Positions 6,090 through 6,412 of a stretch of DNA of 6,412 nt are shown here, piece by piece. How positions within the stretch are numbered: the stretch's first letter is position 1; every line of letters starts with the position of its first letter. Where the stretch lies: contig JAADDN010000012.1 of assembly GCA_013153895.1 (NCBI GenBank), forward strand, positions 1 through 6,412. Reading direction: 5' to 3'. The position numbers were made by a program, and so were the translations under genes. The notes below the pieces were generated by a model. That model did no database searches, was not told the DNA's origin, and saw only the letters and a list, made by a program, of their open reading frames with translations. This DNA comes from Thermoproteota archaeon (GTDB taxonomy: Archaea; Thermoproteota; Thermoprotei; Thermoproteales; Thermocladiaceae).

Positions 6090-6412
6090 GTGCACCGCGA
6101 ACATAGACTCTACAGAGCAGATACAGTATGTCCATCATGTGGAATAGCTATGCCAAGCTTACCTATGTGCCGTATTACTCACACATGTGTAGAATGTGCA
6201 AGAAAGATGTTAAAAAATGAGTGTGAGACTTGTCTAGATAAGGAAGAGTGTGAAAAAGAGGTACAGGGTATAAAAGTGTTTAGAGAATTTGAGAAAAGAT
6301 TAAGCATGATACTACCTGACCTAATAGAGGTCCTATCAAGCGAGGTCTCTGAGAAATGTAGAATGTACTGTGGAGAGGTCAGAGAGAACGATATCAACAT
6401 GTTTATCAGGTC
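6090..6412 (+). CDS. Cysteine-rich protein of unknown function (3' end beyond the window)
   Basis: An open frame runs from GTG 6090 to the window edge without a stop, giving the first 107 residues. An in-frame TAA at 6084-6086 fixes the upstream limit, and GTG 6090 is the first possible start; the TATA core about 26 nt upstream supports it as a leaderless start. The N-terminal third is dense in cysteine: C14-x2-C17, C27, C33-x2-C36, C45-x2-C48, C54. It begins HREHRLYRADTVCPSCG and looks like paired zinc ribbons or a treble-clef-type metal site. Residues about 58-88 form an amphipathic, probably helical stretch (FREFEKRLSMILPDLIEVL), followed by another pair, C90-x3-C94. I do not recognise the family. 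The AGA/AGG and ATA codons and the base composition match the neighbours, so it looks native. An Fe-S or zinc protein is inferred; no function can be assigned from this part. Confidence 0.75.
   Translation, partial: MHREHRLYRADTVCPSCGIAMPSLPMCRITHTCVECARKMLKNECETCLDKEECEKEVQGIKVFREFEKRLSMILPDLIEVLSSEVSEKCRMYCGEVRENDINMFIR

Noticed and set aside
6179..6400. 73-codon minus-strand open frame at the right edge
   Set aside because: It is opposite the cysteine-rich frame, which has the better start, promoter spacing and codon use.

Overview
The window looks like a compact, AT-rich chromosome segment from a thermophilic archaeon, most likely of the Thermoproteota (crenarchaeal) lineage. The evidence is a ribosomal protein L40e gene, a PRC-barrel/coiled-coil protein of the CdvA type, a family 4 Fe-S uracil-DNA glycosylase and an archaeal-type HTH-phosphoribosyltransferase regulator. 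Start codons lie about 26 nt downstream of TATA-like elements with no clear Shine-Dalgarno site, Arg and Ile codons are dominated by AGA/AGG and ATA, and a very GC-rich tRNA sits in an AT-rich background, as expected for a hyperthermophile. The genus cannot be fixed from the sequence alone.

Layout. At the left edge, on the minus strand, is a class II tRNA-Ser(CGA) with encoded CCA, preceded by a 52-codon L40e gene. An 89-bp divergent region then leads to a plus-strand pair: an HTH-PRPP-binding regulator overlapping (ATGA) a membrane GT2 glycosyltransferase. The glycosyltransferase converges on, and overlaps by 9 bp, a minus-strand uracil-DNA glycosylase. A 43-bp divergent region separates that gene from the plus-strand CdvA-like gene, whose stop shares a CTAG with a convergent minus-strand zinc-ribbon gene. 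Upstream of the zinc ribbon on the same strand come a RimK-family ATP-grasp ligase and then an HtpX-like membrane protease. A last 52-bp divergent region carries an inverted repeat and separates htpX from a cysteine-rich plus-strand gene that runs off the right edge.

Functionally this is mostly housekeeping: translation (tRNA-Ser, L40e), DNA repair (UDG), membrane protein quality control (HtpX), probable cell-surface polysaccharide synthesis under a nucleotide/PRPP-sensing regulator, and a possible cell-division or membrane-remodelling component. There are no transposons, CRISPR arrays or phage genes. The points most worth follow-up are the ATP-grasp ligase/zinc-ribbon pair, the CdvA-like gene standing away from any cdvB/cdvC, the regulator-glycosyltransferase coupling, and the unrecognised cysteine-rich gene at the right edge. 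No stretch of more than 300 bases lacks a gene.
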